Part shown: piece by piece, positions 22,544 through 23,041 of the stretch | Layout of the letters: each line of letters opens with the position of its first letter | Position numbering within the stretch: position 1 is the first letter of the stretch | Notes under the pieces: model-generated | What the model was told of the DNA's origin: nothing | What the model saw: the letters and a program-made list of their open reading frames with translations, nothing else | Databases searched by the model: none | Position numbers and translations under genes: made by a program | Origin: an uncultured Alphaproteobacteria bacterium | Lineage (GTDB): Bacteria > Pseudomonadota > Alphaproteobacteria > CALKHQ01 | Reading direction: 5' to 3' | DNA length: 23,041 bases | Assembly (NCBI GenBank): GCA_937988735.1 | Contig: CALKHQ010000146.1 | Span: forward strand, 1 to 23,041

Positions 22544-23028
22544 CCGCGCCCGAGCTGCTGATCCGGCCGGCGGAGGACGCCGACTCGGACGCGATCATCG
22601 CGCTGATCGACCTGTGCTGGTCGGCCTATCCGGGGGTGATCCTTGACGTGGACCGCGAGGAGCCGGGACTGCGCCGGCCGGCGTCCTGGTTCCGCGAGCG
22701 CAACGGCATGCTGTGGACGGCGTGGGCCGACGCGGCGCTCGCCGGCATCGGCGGCTACACCTTCCACGCGGACGGGCCGGAGGCGGAACTGCACAAGCTC
22801 TACGTTCATCCGGACCAGCGCCGCGGCGGCCTCGGCCGCCGGCTGGTCGCGCTGATCGAGGACACCGCCCGCCGCCGGGGCGCCCGGCGGATCCGGCTGT
22901 GGTCGGACACCCGCTTCGAGACCGCCCACCGCTTCTACGCCAGCCTGGGCTACACCCGGACCGACGACATCCGCGCGCTGAACGACATTTCGAACAGCTA
23001 CGAGTACCACTTCGTCAAGGCGCTGTAG
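22540..23028 (+). CDS. GNAT family N-acetyltransferase
   Basis: GNAT enzymes transfer an acetyl group from acetyl-CoA to an amine. A GTG at 22540 overlaps the mgtE stop (GTGA) and gives 162 residues. The acetyl-CoA pyrophosphate-binding loop is visible as QRRGGLGRRLVALIE (93-107), preceded by the beta-4 strand LHKLYVHPD. The C-terminal part has the common FYASLGYTR motif. The substrate is not predictable. The overlap implies co-expression with the Mg2+ channel, but no functional link is evident. The last 13 bases of the window after its stop show nothing recognisable. Confidence 0.87.
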   Translation: MTAPELLIRPAEDADSDAIIALIDLCWSAYPGVILDVDREEPGLRRPASWFRERNGMLWTAWADAALAGIGGYTFHADGPEAELHKLYVHPDQRRGGLGRRLVALIEDTARRRGARRIRLWSDTRFETAHRFYASLGYTRTDDIRALNDISNSYEYHFVKAL

Positions 23029-23041
23029 CGCACCCGGGCGT

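Overview
This window is a stretch of chromosome from a very GC-rich alphaproteobacterium. The best match by gene order is a Rhodospirillales-like lineage, but I cannot name the genus. Three things point there. The ribosomal cluster runs secY-adk-rpsM-rpsK-rpoA-rplQ, with no rpmJ after secY and no rpsD before rpoA. A DegQ/HtrA protease, rarA, an RluC-type pseudouridine synthase, a HAD phosphatase and an ATP12 chaperone follow one another on the same strand. ATP12 itself is typical of alphaproteobacteria and mitochondria. Coding density is very high and no stretch longer than about 150 bases lacks a gene.

Positions 1-14220 hold the S10-spc-alpha ribosomal supercluster, all on the + strand. It opens with the last codons of tuf. 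The S10 block follows (rpsJ, rplC, rplD, rplW, rplB, rpsS, rplV, rpsC, rplP, rpmC, rpsQ), then the spc block (rplN, rplX, rplE, rpsN, rpsH, rplF, rplR, rpsE, rpmD, rplO, secY, adk) and the alpha block (rpsM, rpsK, rpoA, rplQ). The products are ribosomal proteins of both subunits, the Sec translocon channel, adenylate kinase and the RNA polymerase alpha subunit. Every gene looks intact. Internal regulatory signals are visible. A near-consensus sigma-70 promoter has its -35 box over the adk stop codon, and a hairpin followed by six Ts lies in the leader it would produce ahead of rpsM. Two abutting hairpins precede rpoA. A strong intrinsic terminator closes the cluster at 14191-14220.

Positions 14277-20175 hold a second, tightly packed + strand set. 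It encodes a periplasmic HtrA-type serine protease, the replication-fork ATPase RarA, an RluC/RluD-type 23S rRNA pseudouridine synthase, a HAD-IA phosphatase, the ATP12 F1-ATPase assembly chaperone, an acylphosphatase and a small VOC-fold protein. The last five overlap by 4-8 bases or are separated by 4 bases, so they are probably co-transcribed and translationally coupled.

Positions 20170-23041 begin with a 17-bp perfect hairpin that contains the stop codons of two convergent genes, the VOC gene and lipB on the - strand. Upstream of lipB and divergent from it lies a tRNA-Leu(GAG) gene. An MgtE magnesium channel gene and a GNAT acetyltransferase gene that overlaps it by 4 bases follow. I found no mobile element, CRISPR array, toxin-antitoxin pair, phage gene or other accessory system. 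The content is housekeeping, and the points worth a second look are mostly regulatory structures in the gaps.
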